This document shows, one piece after another, positions 12,321-25,184 of a DNA stretch of 64,000 bases (the first letter of the stretch is position 1; each line of letters starts with the position of its first letter). The stretch spans positions 62,657,431 to 62,721,430 of the forward strand of contig NC_065882.2 of the NCBI RefSeq assembly GCF_932274485.2, read 5' to 3'. The notes beneath the pieces are model-generated. The model did not search any database. It was not told where the DNA came from and saw only the letters and a list, made by a program, of their open reading frames with translations. Position numbers and translations under genes: made by a program. This DNA is from Patella vulgata (taxonomy: Eukaryota; Mollusca; Gastropoda; Patellidae).

Positions 12321-12531
12321 GAACTGGATTAAGAATGGGGGTTACTCTTCTAGAAGGGCGCCATTCCCTGAACTTGATTAAGAATGAGGTTTACTTTTCT
12401 AGGAGGACATGGTTCGTTGAACTTGAGTAAGAATTGGGTTTACTCTTCTAGAAGGGCTTCGTTTGTTGAACTTGGTTAAGAATGAGGTTTACTCTTATAG
12501 AAGGGCTTCGTTTGTTGAACTTAATTAGTAA
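12321..12531 (+). repeat. 49-bp minisatellite, four exact-length units
   Basis: Units start at 12321, 12370, 12419 and 12468 with GAACTTGATTAAGAATGAGG-like beginnings and TCTAGAAGGGCTTCGTTTGTT-like ends; a fifth partial unit starts at 12517. All four units are exactly 49 bases with only substitutions between them. Divergence falls towards the 3' end: units 3 and 4 are the most alike. The units translate with stops in all frames, so this is not a repeat-protein exon. Confidence 0.92.
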
Positions 12532-14040
12532 TTTCGCAAGCCTACACGATAAAATGTTTGTTTGGAACGATTAAGCTGAATTTGTCTTATTTACTAATTG
12601 TTTTTTCAATTTTTGGCATAGAGTGTCGACACCTTAAAACTGACTTTATTATCGCAGACTGTCATCCAATATCATTAAATCAGCATTTTTAAAATTTTGA
12701 ATTAAATATCAGAGGTCCAGTCCATTGAATTTGAAATAGCAATAATGATGTAATTATAATAAAATACATGGACAAGTATAGGTACTAATATCATGTGTTC
12801 TATAAATAGTAATCATACCCTGTCACACGCACTGCATACATACTACATGTATATAAATGGGTAATTAAGAATTCTTATTGAAGTTTATGCGTCTCGCGTC
12901 GCTTTAATTTTAATTGGCAGTTTTCTGTGAGAAACTTCTCACTTTGAATCTTGCTTATATTACATGTGTACTGTTGTGATAAGAAAACTCCGCTATCAAT
13001 GAAAGTGTGAAGTACATACAGGTATGGGATAGTTCATGTACCTATATATCAAAGGAACTATTTGAATGGACATTCTTTATTCAATACAGGACGATTGTTT
13101 TCCGCATGAGTTAGATTTCTATTCTATAACTGATTTGTTTATTTTGTAAGTAAAGTCCCTGCTGTTCATTTTATTTCACAACCCAGTGTGTTTCATCTCG
13201 TAATATTTTGTTAACCGATCAAGTAGTGCCACTAAACATTTCAAACATTTAAAGAACGTTTAAGTGCAAGTGATCTTAAGCATAACATTTTGTCACTAAA
13301 CGAAAGACTGCTTAATTGTTAACGGGCTATACTTGTACACACACACACACACACACACATTGAAATTGTTATAAGTTTTTCAAGCACTATAATTGTTTTC
13401 AACTCCCTGAATATTTTATGAACCATATTTTTTGTATAAAGCTATTTTTTGTACTCTTATAATGGAAATGGTTGGAATTGTGGCTTAATCCGACTTTTGA
13501 TTGGCTTCATTGTTGAAACACTTGAGCAAATTGTTTTAAAACTTGCAGCATTTTTAGTAGTCTAGACCATACAATGGTATATTAGCCCCATCCCAAGATT
13601 GTCAATTGAAAAGACCAAGTTGGAAATCGCGTGCTTTTTCTAGTAGTTAGCTGTAGTTATGCCCACTATTTTAGCTATAGTCGATATAACTTATAATTAC
13701 AAAATGTTTTCGTGTAAAATTCGCTGCATTAAATAATAGATTATAAGTTATGAACTAGGTTAATGAGTTAACAAATGCTGTATTATTTTGTCATTATTAA
13801 ACGGGGCATTGAGGTCTTAGACTACTTCCAGGAATAGTCGAACACGTCACAGACTGGTGTCTAATCCTACATAAGATTTATGAAAATGGAATGTGTCACT
13901 GTTTGACGTGATTCGAGTCAGAACCAAATTATATGGTCTAAAGTATTGGCTTTAGTCCCAGGAACATATAACGGTATAATACAATATTTTAAGATTGCTA
14001 CAGTTACTTCTTTACTATTTGACAAACACTGAAATCAAAT
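12532..14040. other. Unannotated sequence with an (AC)n microsatellite
   Basis: The only structured element is a pure AC dinucleotide run of about 12 units at 13336-13359. The rest shows no recognised gene or repeat. Confidence 0.5.
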
Positions 14041-14080
14041 GTGGTTTAACGCCCTAGTTTTCTGCACCGACTTCAACACA
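14041..14080 (-). mobile_element. SINE-B tail fragment, antisense
   Basis: TGGTTTAACGCCCTAGTTTTC followed by TGCACCGACT is the reverse complement of a SINE-B tail. The same junction (TTAACGTCTTAGTTTTCTACACCGAC) is seen at 41.05 kb. The body is absent; sequence beyond 14,090 belongs to family D. Confidence 0.55.
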
Positions 14081-14099
14081 AACAGTTTGTCTTTACAGT

Positions 14100-14660
14100 T
14101 ATATTTCAACATTGAAGCGTGGTCGCATATTGACGTGGCACCCGGTGGTCCGTCTTCCGGAATTCCTTGTGAACATTATATATAGACTATACTGATCATC
14201 TGATCTTTTTAAGATATATGTGTAATTGTGTTATTTACATTAGCTAGTCTATGAATAACTTGCAATGTTATTGTCCCTGGTCACTTTGTAAAATCTTGTG
14301 GACGCAATATCGACAAAGGTATGGTCTGATTTATTTGAAAAAAAAAAAAATCAACAGTTTTGAGAAGTACTTACTTATATAGCTATTGTCCTTGATTATG
14401 TCATAGAATCTAGTCAACGCGCAATAAATAACGATTTAGCTTTTTTTATTTTAAATACCTATATTATTCGCAATGTTGCAACTTTTTTGAATGCGCAAGT
14501 GACTTAACTGCCGTGGACTTCTGCTACATTGTCTGACAGCCTATCTTTACTACAATTGTCATGCCTGTACATTTTATGAGCTGCTTTGCACGTATGCTTC
14601 GTTGCCTGGCTGCCTATCTTTACACATTTTTATGGTTGTATATTTTATGAAAACGCGTAG
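14100..14660 (+). mobile_element. Family D repeat element, diverged copy
   Basis: The start ACATTGAAGCGTGGTCGCAT and the following GGTGGTCCGTCTTCCGG match the 5' part of the larger copy at 31.03 kb. CTGGTCACTTTGTAAAATC then TTGTGGACGC (about 14279-14308) matches its internal tandem unit, and CGTATGCTTCGTTGCCTGGC then CTATCTTTAC (about 14592-14622) matches its 3' end. The 3' part carries its own duplication of about 70 bases: CAGCCTATCTTTAC at 14538 and CTGCCTATCTTTAC at 14609. No coding sequence. Non-autonomous and of unknown class. Confidence 0.65.
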
Positions 14661-16287
14661 GTAAGGTAAAATGAAATTGCACATTTTTCAAATGTACAGA
14701 CGATAAATACACTTGTGGAATACCGTTAAATGTACTGAAACGATAGGACAGTGAACAACGAAAGGGAGTATTATTAATCGTGATAGGGTTTAAATACCAG
14801 AAAAAGACAGAGAATAAGTGATCATGACAGTTAAATATTACCAAATGATAAATGTGTAAAACTTGATAATGACTAAGCTGGCTTTTTCGCACAGCCTGAA
14901 GATCTCACTTGATCCCTCTTCAGTGACGTGAGAACAAATTGGACTGAACCTGCTTTAAATAAGTGACGCTGCTGATCTTTGTTAATGCGGTGCCTTTGTT
15001 CTCTGATCTCACCGTCTTCTAGTTGAATAGAATTATGTGAATAATTGCCAGGCTAATTTATTTTTGACCTAATAAGGAGAGGGTGTTTCCAACAATGATC
15101 CTATGTTGATCTGAATTATTTTAAGAATTAGCTGATGCCCCGAGGGAGTGAACGGAAGAGCTGTACTATAGGTTATACCATCTGTTTAATCGAACACGAC
15201 TCTTGTTATTAAAACCGAAACCTGACCATGAATACAAATGTGAACGGACATATTTAGGGGCCAAATAGCTAGTTTATGAGATTTTAAAGCTCCGAGGGAC
15301 AGAGAAAAGATCCGCATTATCATGTCTGCACCACTAACTGTTAGGATCATAGACTTAATAATTGTGTCTGATTTATTTTTCAAATGTAGCTCGGATCGAG
15401 ACACCATCTGCGTGGTCTTTGTTTTATTTGCTTATTAGGTTGGCCTCCTAGAATAAGACGTATCCCAGTTGTTAAATTTGTTCACATTTTACATTTATAA
15501 ATCTTGATGAATTGCAAGCCACAGTTTTGCATTGCATGTCTTAGTGATTTGTCTCAACATTCTTGTTACGCAGATTCAATGGATCAGATTTTCTTTTTTT
15601 TTCACTTGAACCAACTTTCGTAATTAATGTAAGACAGACTGTTGGGTAGATTGTAGTACATATCATTCATAAATTTAAATTCAAATACAAGAAACACAGT
15701 ATGTCTTTAATCCAATGTACGATGTAAGACAAAATTGAACCAAGTGCGATAACGACATATTGTCATTTATGATTAATAATGGTCCATGCGATGTCTCGAT
15801 ACCGTAATATTCTTGTACATCATATTTGTTTTGCATCTTTATTTAGATTTAGCTAACACATTTGAAATGTACTTTTTGTTTTGGCTTTTAATTATTCTCT
15901 GCGGAATTCAACTATTTCAAGTCAAGTAATAATAAGGACCAATTTCTAATTATTTTGCTTCGAATGTTTGTGTCACCACTGAGATCTAAAATTAGTCTTT
16001 GAAGTTTTACAGATACATTACCGTCGAAACAAAGTCATTATTGACGTCACTTCGTGAGATGACAAAACTAATCAATCTTAAATAAAACGAAACGAAATGT
16101 CGTGTTCTTGCGATTTTTGTTTAAAATGCAGATTAAGAGCATAGATTAGCTATTAACAGGTTTAGAATATGTATTCATTTGTTAATGCGATTAGTTTAAT
16201 GACATACTAACTAGAATTAAATTGTGCTTCAAGAATTCCAGTAGTATTAATCTATTTCATTATATTATATATCCCTGTATGATCTAA
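14661..16287. other. Unannotated sequence
   Basis: No repeat or gene recognised. Frames at 14620-14892 and 15186-15407 on the minus strand have no recognised motif. Confidence 0.45.
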
Positions 16288-16470
16288 TATTATATTTGGT
16301 TAAATATAAAATCATAACTGTATTTAAATATGAAATCAAAATTTTATTTGGCTGTAAATTCAAAAGTTGTATTTAAATATAACGTCGAAAATTGTTTTTG
16401 AATAATATAAAATCAAATTTTTTTCTGAATACAAAATCAGTTTTTTAGTTAGATATAAAACCAAAATTTG
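16288..16470 (+). repeat. Degenerate AT-rich tandem array
   Basis: Words such as TATTTAAATATGAAATCAAA, TATTTAAATATAACGTCGAA and TAATATAAAATCAAATTT recur five or six times with a period near 35. The array is strongly diverged. Confidence 0.5.
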
Positions 16471-18622
16471 AATATTTGCTTTCTTAGTGTCACTAAGCTT
16501 AAGCATGTCTCCCGTCGCCCCTTTGATTCAACATGTTTCAGTGTTTAAAACTTGAAATTGGATTCTCATTTGGGACTTCAGAAAATAGCAACAATTAAAG
16601 TCGAATGAATGTTTATTTTTTGTTAATGTCATCTTCAATCGCCAGTAACGTCTCGTCTCGGAGGCATTTTTGAAGGAATTAGTTTAACAAGATTTTCAAC
16701 CCACCGCCAGACTGAAGCCAGATTAGTTTTAAATCTAATTAACCTTTCTTTGAAGATCAAGCAAGGTCTTATTTTAGAATCCTGATTATTCGGTTAAGTT
16801 GTATTAAGGGAACTTGTTTTCTGTTGTTACTTGTATAATGACGAGATCCGGACATCGGACCCCCGTCAGGATACAAATACAACACAAAGCCACAGAACAA
16901 ATGGGAACAAAAGATCGTTGCCCATGACATGTATGAAAACACCAGCGGGGTAGCTTAAAACAGATATTGAAAACAGTGGATGATTACAGACCGAGGCAAA
17001 GTAATTTGCAAAACGCCATCAAAGTGAAACCTGTCATAACAGATTGTTTATAAAAGTTTAATGCTGCGCTTCCAAGAGACAATTCATATTTCAGAATTAT
17101 GCCAATTTTTTGTGTGTCATGCGGGGGGTAATGTTAAATTTTTAATGAAAGTGACAAATTTAAATCCGTTTTTATATTGTCTAATTTGCCGAAGAATCGC
17201 GATCTGTGACGAAATGGTCAACGAGAAACTGATTAGCCTGTCATTCATGTTTTATATTAGAACGTGGGATTATTAAGAACGCATTAATTAGACCTACTAA
17301 CAAACTTTCCAACAATCAATGAAAAGAAGTATATACTAAAACAAAAGAGATGACAATGACGACAAATGTCATACCGAATCGATGCCAACTAATATTTTTG
17401 TTCTGCGTGTGGTCAAACCTAGCTCTTTTCCATGAACCCTTTAAATGGCGATATTTTTCAATTAACGAGATTTTAATGAAAGGAGTGCTTTAAATGTTAA
17501 TTGTCTCCCTTCTAATTTAGTAGACGCGATCAATAATGTCACACGCGCGTGTTAACACCCCTTTAATTACTGCAATTGGAAATTAATTAAACCCTGTCTA
17601 CTTCATTTATTTAAGTAAATTTGATTTGTTTCTTGGGATTCGCATTAGCATAATGAATATTAGAAAACAACAAGGATTAAAGCAATAGAAAGACAGATGA
17701 CATAAAGAGAAAAAAAGGTAAAGGTCGCTTACAATAATCAAATAAAACACAGCGCAAATTGTTAGCGACAGTTCTAATGAACAAAATGTTACTTAATAAT
17801 GTGTGCTGAAAAGAACACAAGACAGAGCGATCGCTGGACTTTCATAAAATGGAAAAACAAGAGCTGCAGTAGATTAGCTGAAAGTGCCCCATATTTCCTT
17901 AAGGACAAAAGCATTGCACAACAAGACAAAGATCAAACGATACCGGAATACATCGTTGACAGAAGAACATTTATTAAAGCGATATAATGTAAAGTTAATA
18001 TACTTTTACAGTATATAATATATGATTATATGAAGCCTTGTTTGAAACTGCGGGGGATTTTAAGAGGTTTTTATTACGAGCACCAAAAAATAAATGTAAA
18101 TTTGAATAATCATAATAAAAATAAACGTACGCGCGATCATTAAGTTATAACTTGTATACACCAACGATGGTTTTCTGGTATCGCCCTAAGTGTTTAGAAA
18201 ATTCTAATTAGTATCCTCGATGTAAAAGCAAGGGACGAAGAAAACGTAAAGTTGTAACAAGGTAAATGTTTATAAAAGTTTGAAGATTTGACTAATAGTA
18301 CATTAATTGCTGTACACATTCTGGCCATTAATAACGAAACGCAGCATACTTGATGTTTTAATGACCCCGATGCCGTGTATTGAAAATCAACAATAAATTA
18401 CTCAGCGGTTGCCATTTTCTTTTAGCTCTGTTCTTCATCAACAGCAGAAGCGTTTTGTCGATAAGGTTTCAAGTTCATTAAGCGACAAATAAAAACAATT
18501 TCTAGGTTCAAATCAATTTTGCAGAGATAACTACAGATATCGACAAGTTTGTTAAAAAATCAGCGGTCAAAGATTGATAAATACAAATAGCTAACGATTT
18601 TATGATAGAAAAAACAACCATC
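16471..18622. other. Repeat-free block with many TAAT cores; possible regulatory DNA
   Basis: This 2.1 kb has no recognised mobile element. It is dense in homeodomain-type cores and related words: AAATCTAATTAACC near 16731, AATTACTGCAATTGG near 17566, AATTAATTAAACC near 17580 and AGCATAATGAATATT near 17648. Blocks of less AT-rich, non-repetitive sequence (about 16630-16800 and 18360-18480) look as conserved noncoding elements often do, but conservation cannot be judged from one sequence. A 62-codon frame at 17799-17987 is not recognised. Confidence 0.25.
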
Positions 18623-18852
18623 TTTTGATAAATACAATAACCATTGTATGAAATATACGAGTAACCCATTTTTTGATAAATACAATAACCATTGTATGAA
18701 ACATACGAGTAACCATTTCCTGACATGCAACATGTCCATGATAAATACAACCGGTCATTTCATGGATAAATACAACCTACCATTTAATGATAAATACAAC
18801 CAACCATTTCATAATAAACGCATAATCATTTCAGGATAAATACAACTAACCA
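18623..18852 (+). repeat. Compound tandem array, 48-bp then about 24-bp units
   Basis: Two 48-base units start at 18623 and 18671 (TTTTGATAAATACAATAACC ...). They are followed by units of 22 to 25 bases starting at 18740, 18764, 18789, 18813 and 18835, built on GATAAATACAACCAACCATT. Both unit lengths share the core GATAAATACAA-ACCATT, so the 48-base unit is a two-fold higher-order form of the shorter unit. Confidence 0.85.
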
Positions 18853-19601
18853 GTTGTTGAAAGGGACTCGGACAGAAAAACTATTCTTATTCTGACAGCT
18901 CAATAAATCCGACAGTAGTCAGGTTATCCACCATTTATTCTTGCTGTCCTACTGGAAATTCCAATGTTAGAATGCATCATGTAGAAAGCCAAGGGGATGT
19001 CTATTATTGGGAGAAAATGGGCGGATAATTTAGGCTATGATTGTTTTTGGGCTAATACAATGTCATGGGTTATAGAGATAACGGATTAATAGATTTTCAA
19101 ATTACATAGTCGTTGACCACCATCAGAGGCCAAAATTCAATCATTCATATTATTTGAAGTTGGTTAATTTGTAAATTAATTGCTGTTCTGTTTGTTGAAC
19201 ATTGTTACATATTGTTTTCTGGTAGAGTCTCTAAAATGCATGGCTCCACTTACTGAATAATAAATACGTTATGATGTTCAATAAGTGTGCACCAAGTAAC
19301 ATAGGGCATAATAGATAATATGTAACAGTATGGAGTCTGGTTAGCATGAGAGTTCTATTTCTTGTTCTACGGACTGCAGGGGGTAAATCATTTAATACAT
19401 TCAATAGAAAATCATTCCTAAAGATACAATATTAATCAATGATCTATTATTATATGCCACTAGCTTTTTCCATTCATGGCGTAGAATATTGCATATCAAT
19501 TACTGTTGATTCACTTTTCAAATAAATTAGAAACACGTTATAATAAGCAAACACTGTAAGTCTAGCAAATATAATGTATTATTTTTAAACAATGCTATAA
19601 C
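18853..19601. other. Unannotated sequence
   Basis: Nothing recognised. Confidence 0.5.
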
Positions 19602-19739
19602 AGTATTTGTAAAAAAAACTTGCACACTATTTGTAACAGAAACACACTATTAACAGAACCACGCTATTTGTAACAGAACTACGCTATTTGTAAAAGAAAC
19701 ACACTATTTGTCAAACAAACACACTATTTGTAATATAAA
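19602..19739 (+). repeat. 20-bp tandem repeat, about seven copies
   Basis: The unit CACACTATTTGTAACAGAAA recurs with starts near 19602, 19623, 19643, 19660, 19680, 19700 and 19720. One unit (19643) has lost three bases. No function is apparent. Confidence 0.88.
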
Positions 19740-20603
19740 TACCAACATAAACTATATCTAAAATTCGTCTTATGATTCAAGTGTTTAATTCGCCCTCCCC
19801 TTTATGCGTACATCCTTATTCCATGTAGATTTAGTTACCTTACAATATTTTATCTCTAGCTCCCCGTATAATATGACAATCAACCTCAAACTGCTAAGCC
19901 ATATCTTAAGTTCCTTATCCTAAAGTTTCAGCCCAAAATAATAAGCCGTTTGAAATTTACCACAGTCATATAACCCAAAAATATAATTAAAAGGCTGTAA
20001 TAACCTTCAAAATCCTGTTACTCACTAGAAAACCCCCCAAAAAACCCAAACAAATGAAAACTCGAAAATTTTGCAGTACATGCACGTCTCCGGTATAGAC
20101 ACTTTTATCCAGGCACAAGGTGGTATTAAACCCCACAGGAAAACTAGATGTTACTTGGAACTAAAATAAAGGATTCTAAGAGGCTTTCACATGTTGGCGC
20201 TAAAAGATATTTGGGATTTTCCACATTCCATGTTGATGAATTAGATAAAGAAACGAGCATATACCACATGGTTATGTGTACAAGAAGGGTAATGCTCTTT
20301 GTCAGTACATTGATCGAACCTTGAATCATTGAAGAACTCATAAGGGGAGATTATTATCAAATATTGATTTCCATCAGCGAAATTGTAACTACATGTATAT
20401 TTATCTTTCATGTATATTATGACTGGCCTTACTGAAGGATGAAGGAAACTTATTGCTAAATATTGCTTTAATATTGCTTTTATAGTGTTGAATGAATACG
20501 GTTCACTTTTCTGCATGCATCGGTAATGTTTTAGAACTATTTTATCTTTGGGGAAGAATGTACAATAAAAGTTGTCACAATCAATAACACATTTGTTTAA
20601 AAC
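19740..20603. other. Unannotated sequence
   Basis: No repeat or gene recognised. Two overlapping minus-strand frames near 20144-20516 have no recognised motif. Confidence 0.45.
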
Positions 20604-20698
20604 AATAACAACTGGAACATGTAGACGATAAAACCCGTCGCATTAATAACAATTGAACACTCAGACGATAAAACATGTCGTGTTAATAACATGTAGAC
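20604..20698 (+). repeat. 40-41-bp tandem repeat, 2.3 copies
   Basis: AATAACAACTGGAACATG... at 20604 recurs as AATAACAATTGAACACTC... at 20645, and AATAACATGTAGAC begins a third unit at 20685. Each full unit contains AGACGATAAAACNNGTCG. Confidence 0.8.
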
Positions 20699-21516
20699 TA
20701 GATAATGGTACAATTGAGACATACTATAAACATTATTAAAATACAAGAATGGCGGGAATAAACTCAACCGATAAATAATGAAAGGAAGGACAAGGATAAA
20801 GAGAAAGTCGATGGCCATACTGGAAAAAGTGCACAACGTGTTAAAACTCTAACCAGAAAAAGGTCATAATTAGCAACTCGACACACCGGCATAGTGTTAG
20901 CTTAGATAATATCATGCTTCGTGTACGACGCTCTTCAAAATTTATAAGAAAGTTAACGACTATGGTACATAAAGATTCGCCCCTGGATCCGTCTCTGAGA
21001 CGCCATACCATCACAACAATCACATTCATTTCTAGGCTTCATTATATTCGTCCATCGCTGCCCTGTATTTGACCCTTCCTTATTATTATTCCTTATAGTT
21101 AAATATTTAATATCATTTAATCATTTAAGTAAATATCTAAGACTACAGACAGAACAACGATCTCTGCTTTTATTCGTCTGTAATCAATTCTTTCAGCTGG
21201 TTAGAGCTAGCCTTGAGGGGCAAACTCCAAATCATGCCATAAAAATAATACAGTTTGAATTATGTATGAGCATTATACCAAGCGAAAAGCTAATTCGGAG
21301 TTTTTTCTTCGACTTAAGTGATTCCAATTCTCTTGTGATAAAGAAGAAGTCTGTTCCTAATATGTTTAATGGTTTATTGTCTGTGTTTTTATAAGAGTTT
21401 ATTTTAATGATAAACTCGTCTTTACTGAAACGGAATATGAATAAGTTCCAGTTGTATGCGATGGGTTATCGACCGCTTCACATTGTAGTGTAGTGACAAG
21501 TGTTATACACAGATGC
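20699..21516. other. Unannotated sequence
   Basis: Nothing recognised. Confidence 0.5.
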
Positions 21517-21590
21517 AGGATATGCTTACACCTCGTCTTGGATGCCGTACGAGGTTCATTTACATCACTGATATATGAAAAATGATATAC
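21517..21590 (+). repeat. Direct repeat, copy 1
   Basis: GGATATGCTTACAC, then GTTCATTTACATCACTG, then ATATGAAAAATGATA recur in order about 170 bases downstream at 21687. The copies are diverged and have a short gap between the shared words. Confidence 0.6.
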
Positions 21591-21686
21591 ATGGACGTGT
21601 AGAATCATTTTATATCTATCCTAGAATATGACAGACTTCTCCATCTCGAGTATAGTACAGTGGGGAGTCTCGGAAATAGATGGGAG

Positions 21687-21757
21687 GATATGCTTACACA
21701 TTTCTCTTCCAAGGCTCATTTACATCACTGGAGTATGGAACATGCGATAAGTGTACT
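21687..21757 (+). repeat. Direct repeat, copy 2
   Basis: GGATATGCTTACAC, GCTCATTTACATCACTGG and GTATGGAACATGCGATA correspond in order to the copy at 21517. A segmental duplication of about 170 bases, or two copies of an unknown short interspersed repeat, would both explain it. Confidence 0.6.
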
Positions 21758-23279
21758 TCCTACCATCACATAATAGCCATAACATCTCCTCCATTCGTTG
21801 TAAATATTTAACTAACATATACAGCTAAAACTACTTTTTTGTTCTAGGCATCCATTCTATCTGTATTCTAATCAGCATCGTGTTTCCATACTTTGCATAT
21901 CCCTGTTGTATATTGTAATGTTATCTATCTATTCTTATCTTGTTATTTACTTTATCATCCCTTAAATCTATGACAGTTATTTACTCGGTGTATATGGGAA
22001 ACTAATGAACCACACAATCACATAAATTGATTAGGTTTCCATAAGGCTTAATCATTAAGTGCTGGAAAATGTTGGCAAACCAACTTCTAAAGATTATAAA
22101 TTATGTATGCCTCTATGATCATGAATTTATACTGTCGTTCTAATAATGCATAATGCTATATAATAAAGAATAGGCCTACAAAGAGAGCGTTTGCTAAATA
22201 AAGATAATTGTGATTTTGCCAGAGTTATTTAAATTCAGCTATGGCTTTTAGTTTTGATTATTGCTGGATTATACATAGATATACCAGATGCAACAAAAAC
22301 AGATTCGTACATGCATATGCACATCATTTTAGTTTACAATAGACTCCATTTAATTTAGTGGTATTTTGGCAAAGTAATCATGGACAATACACATAAGGAA
22401 ATGACTATATTACCATACAGACATACCATTTGATGTTATCACCCATGACACAGCGTTGGGTCATTTTCGCTGGAACTATATACATGATGACATTTTAATC
22501 TGCCTTTTAGTCATTTTGGCCCCGACGCTGTACATGTACGCGCATTTGATAGATTCATCAATTAGTTTCTGATTAAGTTTCTATTTATGTACATGCACAA
22601 ATCCGTAGATTATAATATATGTATACACGGAGAAAGTCCAGACGTAGATATTCCCTGTTATCCACGCACTAATATCGTCTGATATGTTGATTTGTTTAGA
22701 TGTTCAAATGAACATAGTTTTTCTTGTCTGATCTGCCGTTCTGTTTAGATGTAAAAATGTACATGGCTCGTATCGTCTGATCAAGTTAATAAGGGGATGA
22801 CTGGTACATAGTTTCACATTATTAACTATGATTTATTACTTCTAATACATATACATTTCTTAATAGATGTATTTTATGGGTGGCGTAGAACTAAATTAAC
22901 ACAATTAGGAAAGCTATACGGTCGGGAGGAGGTTGCTTGTGTTTTATTTATTATAATCATGACTCACGTTTTAAGAAACCGCGCCACATCAAACTTTGGG
23001 GGGAAAATCGGTTATAATATTACCTACTAAGTACAAATTACAATTCATCGGTTATAGGTAGAGATGGTAGCATAATGCACACACTGCAAATTTCTAAGCT
23101 GTCCTATTTGCTTCTCACACTTTTATTGATGTTGGTACTTGGGCAATTCAGACAGCTAAGAATTATTCACATTAAACTGACAGCGTTTCTAAAATCCTTG
23201 ACCGTTTAGCGAAAACTTCTATGAGTTTACAGATTATGTTTTGGAACATTGTTGGTTTCTTTAACTAAAATTCATATAG
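21758..23279. other. Unannotated AT-rich sequence
   Basis: No repeat, RNA or gene is recognised. Confidence 0.5.
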
Positions 23280-23460
23280 TCCCAGTCATCAATCATTCTA
23301 TTAACATTGAGCTAATTAATGCAATTAGTGTTGATTAGCTATTGTTTATATTACCATATTATGACGTTGATTTATGGGTATATTATTAATGTGATATTAC
23401 AAATCTCCATTCATTATGCATAATAATAAGTCTCACTATTCATAAACCAGAGAAATTAAA
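23280..23460. promoter_or_regulatory. Cluster of homeodomain/POU-type words; candidate enhancer
   Basis: Within 180 bases lie GAGCTAATTAATGCAATTAG (23310), GTTGATTAGCTATTG, TTATTAATGTGATATTAC, and the perfect 12-base palindrome ATTATGCATAAT (23414). These are typical binding words for homeodomain and POU proteins. AT-rich DNA yields such words by chance, so this is a weak call that needs conservation or chromatin evidence. Confidence 0.2.
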
Positions 23461-25184
23461 AATATTCTCGTGATTTCTATGCACAATTGTTCTATATTTG
23501 CTATGATGTAATTGTTGTATGCGACAATGGGGCACACTTCTATTAATCTAAGTATCCGTGATTACTCCAAATGGTTGTTCATGGATATCACGTGATCATA
23601 TATTATGACGCCATTGTTCAAATATTCTAATCACCAAACCACGCGTGACGTTTGAATTAAAGTGTCAGACACTAAAACGTCCAAATATCAATTAGTATTT
23701 AAGCTAAGCTTGGAACGGTATTATATCCAAAAGTCATCTTGGAAATTAGATCCCAGAAATCATCACCTAAATACCACAAGTAACCAACGATACGATGTTT
23801 ATTAGATATGTTTTATTTATTTGAAAATGAAAATACATGAATATGGATATTTTATATATGACAGAACATGCTACAATCAGCCATGTTATAAATGTAACTA
23901 TTTTTGGCCATGATCACGGGTCGACGTCAAATTTGCGCCATCCTTTCTCGAGTTGAGCATTAGAAAGGAAACTGAAAAATGCATTTATTATCAAGGTTGC
24001 CAATATCAATGCAATGTATCGCTAACCTTTCGTTACGCCACTGGGTGTTGCTTATCAGTTTTTTTTATCTATCATTAAACAAAATATTACTTTATTAAAT
24101 CTAATGTATTCATCTTACACGAACACGTCGACATATCACTCTTCTTTCATTATTCTGAGTTGTGGGGCGTTAATCATGTTTTAAATATCATTTGTAGACT
24201 GCTTTGTTCATTTCTCTAGTTGTGAAGACTATCTTAGGAATTGTCATTACTCCAGTTGGCAAATATACATATGTAGATATGAAGCATAACGTTTTTAATG
24301 TTTATTGGTATCTTTTTAAAGAAATATCCAGAGTGCTTAGTTGAAAAAGCATTAGCTAGGATAGAGATAGCCAGAGACTACAAGCTTGTTGCGATCATCG
24401 GTTAAAACTGTGAATCAATGTCGCATATATTTCTTAATATACAAGTACAATGACTCAACAAAATGACATTTCGGCTTATATTTAATAATAGTGTAAAAGT
24501 GTGGGTCAGATGTGCCAGAGCGATATACCAGCCCAACAACTTTCAGGTGGGAAGGGCTTTGTTACTCCCAAAATTGAGTGGGTGTGGTGGAGACGATATA
24601 ATTTATTTACCAAGGTCATTACAATGCTTTTCATTTTCATTTTAGTGGGATAACGTGTGTGGGTGCAGTGCCAATGGGCAGATAACATCTTTTGGTTATT
24701 GTTGGACATCGCCCTTCCACACACACACACACACACCGTGGCTCTCTAATTCTACGACTGTGTTTAAATATCCTTATGTTTGTTGATAGGAATAATTAAA
24801 CACAGAAAGACCAATAGGCTGGTTCTGGATCAATTTGGGGGAAATGTGAAATCTGTTTTAACAGTGAGCACACGAATTCTGAGTGAAGCTGTTTACCACA
24901 ATCATTTACACGACAAAAATTAATTAACCAACCACAAATTGAACATAAGTACACAATTAACTAAATGGATGAATCGAATGTCCACTGTGGTCATGTCACT
25001 GTGGACAACTACCTTGTGACAAATTAACATTTATAAATGAATTCTCGAACTAATAGTCGATATCCAGCAAGGAAATTGTAGATTTAATGGACATAACAAT
25101 TTCTAAGACCCCTTTTCCATCAAAAGACCCCTATCCTATCCTTTATCAAATATTACAAGGATTTTCGGGATATGTATAAACAAG
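23461..25184. other. Unannotated sequence with a (CA)n microsatellite
   Basis: A pure CA run occupies 24718-24737. Nothing else is recognised. Confidence 0.5.

Noticed and set aside
18623-19739. CRISPR-like arrays
   Set aside because: Units are contiguous or nearly so with no unique spacers of regular length; this is eukaryotic DNA with simple tandem repeats.
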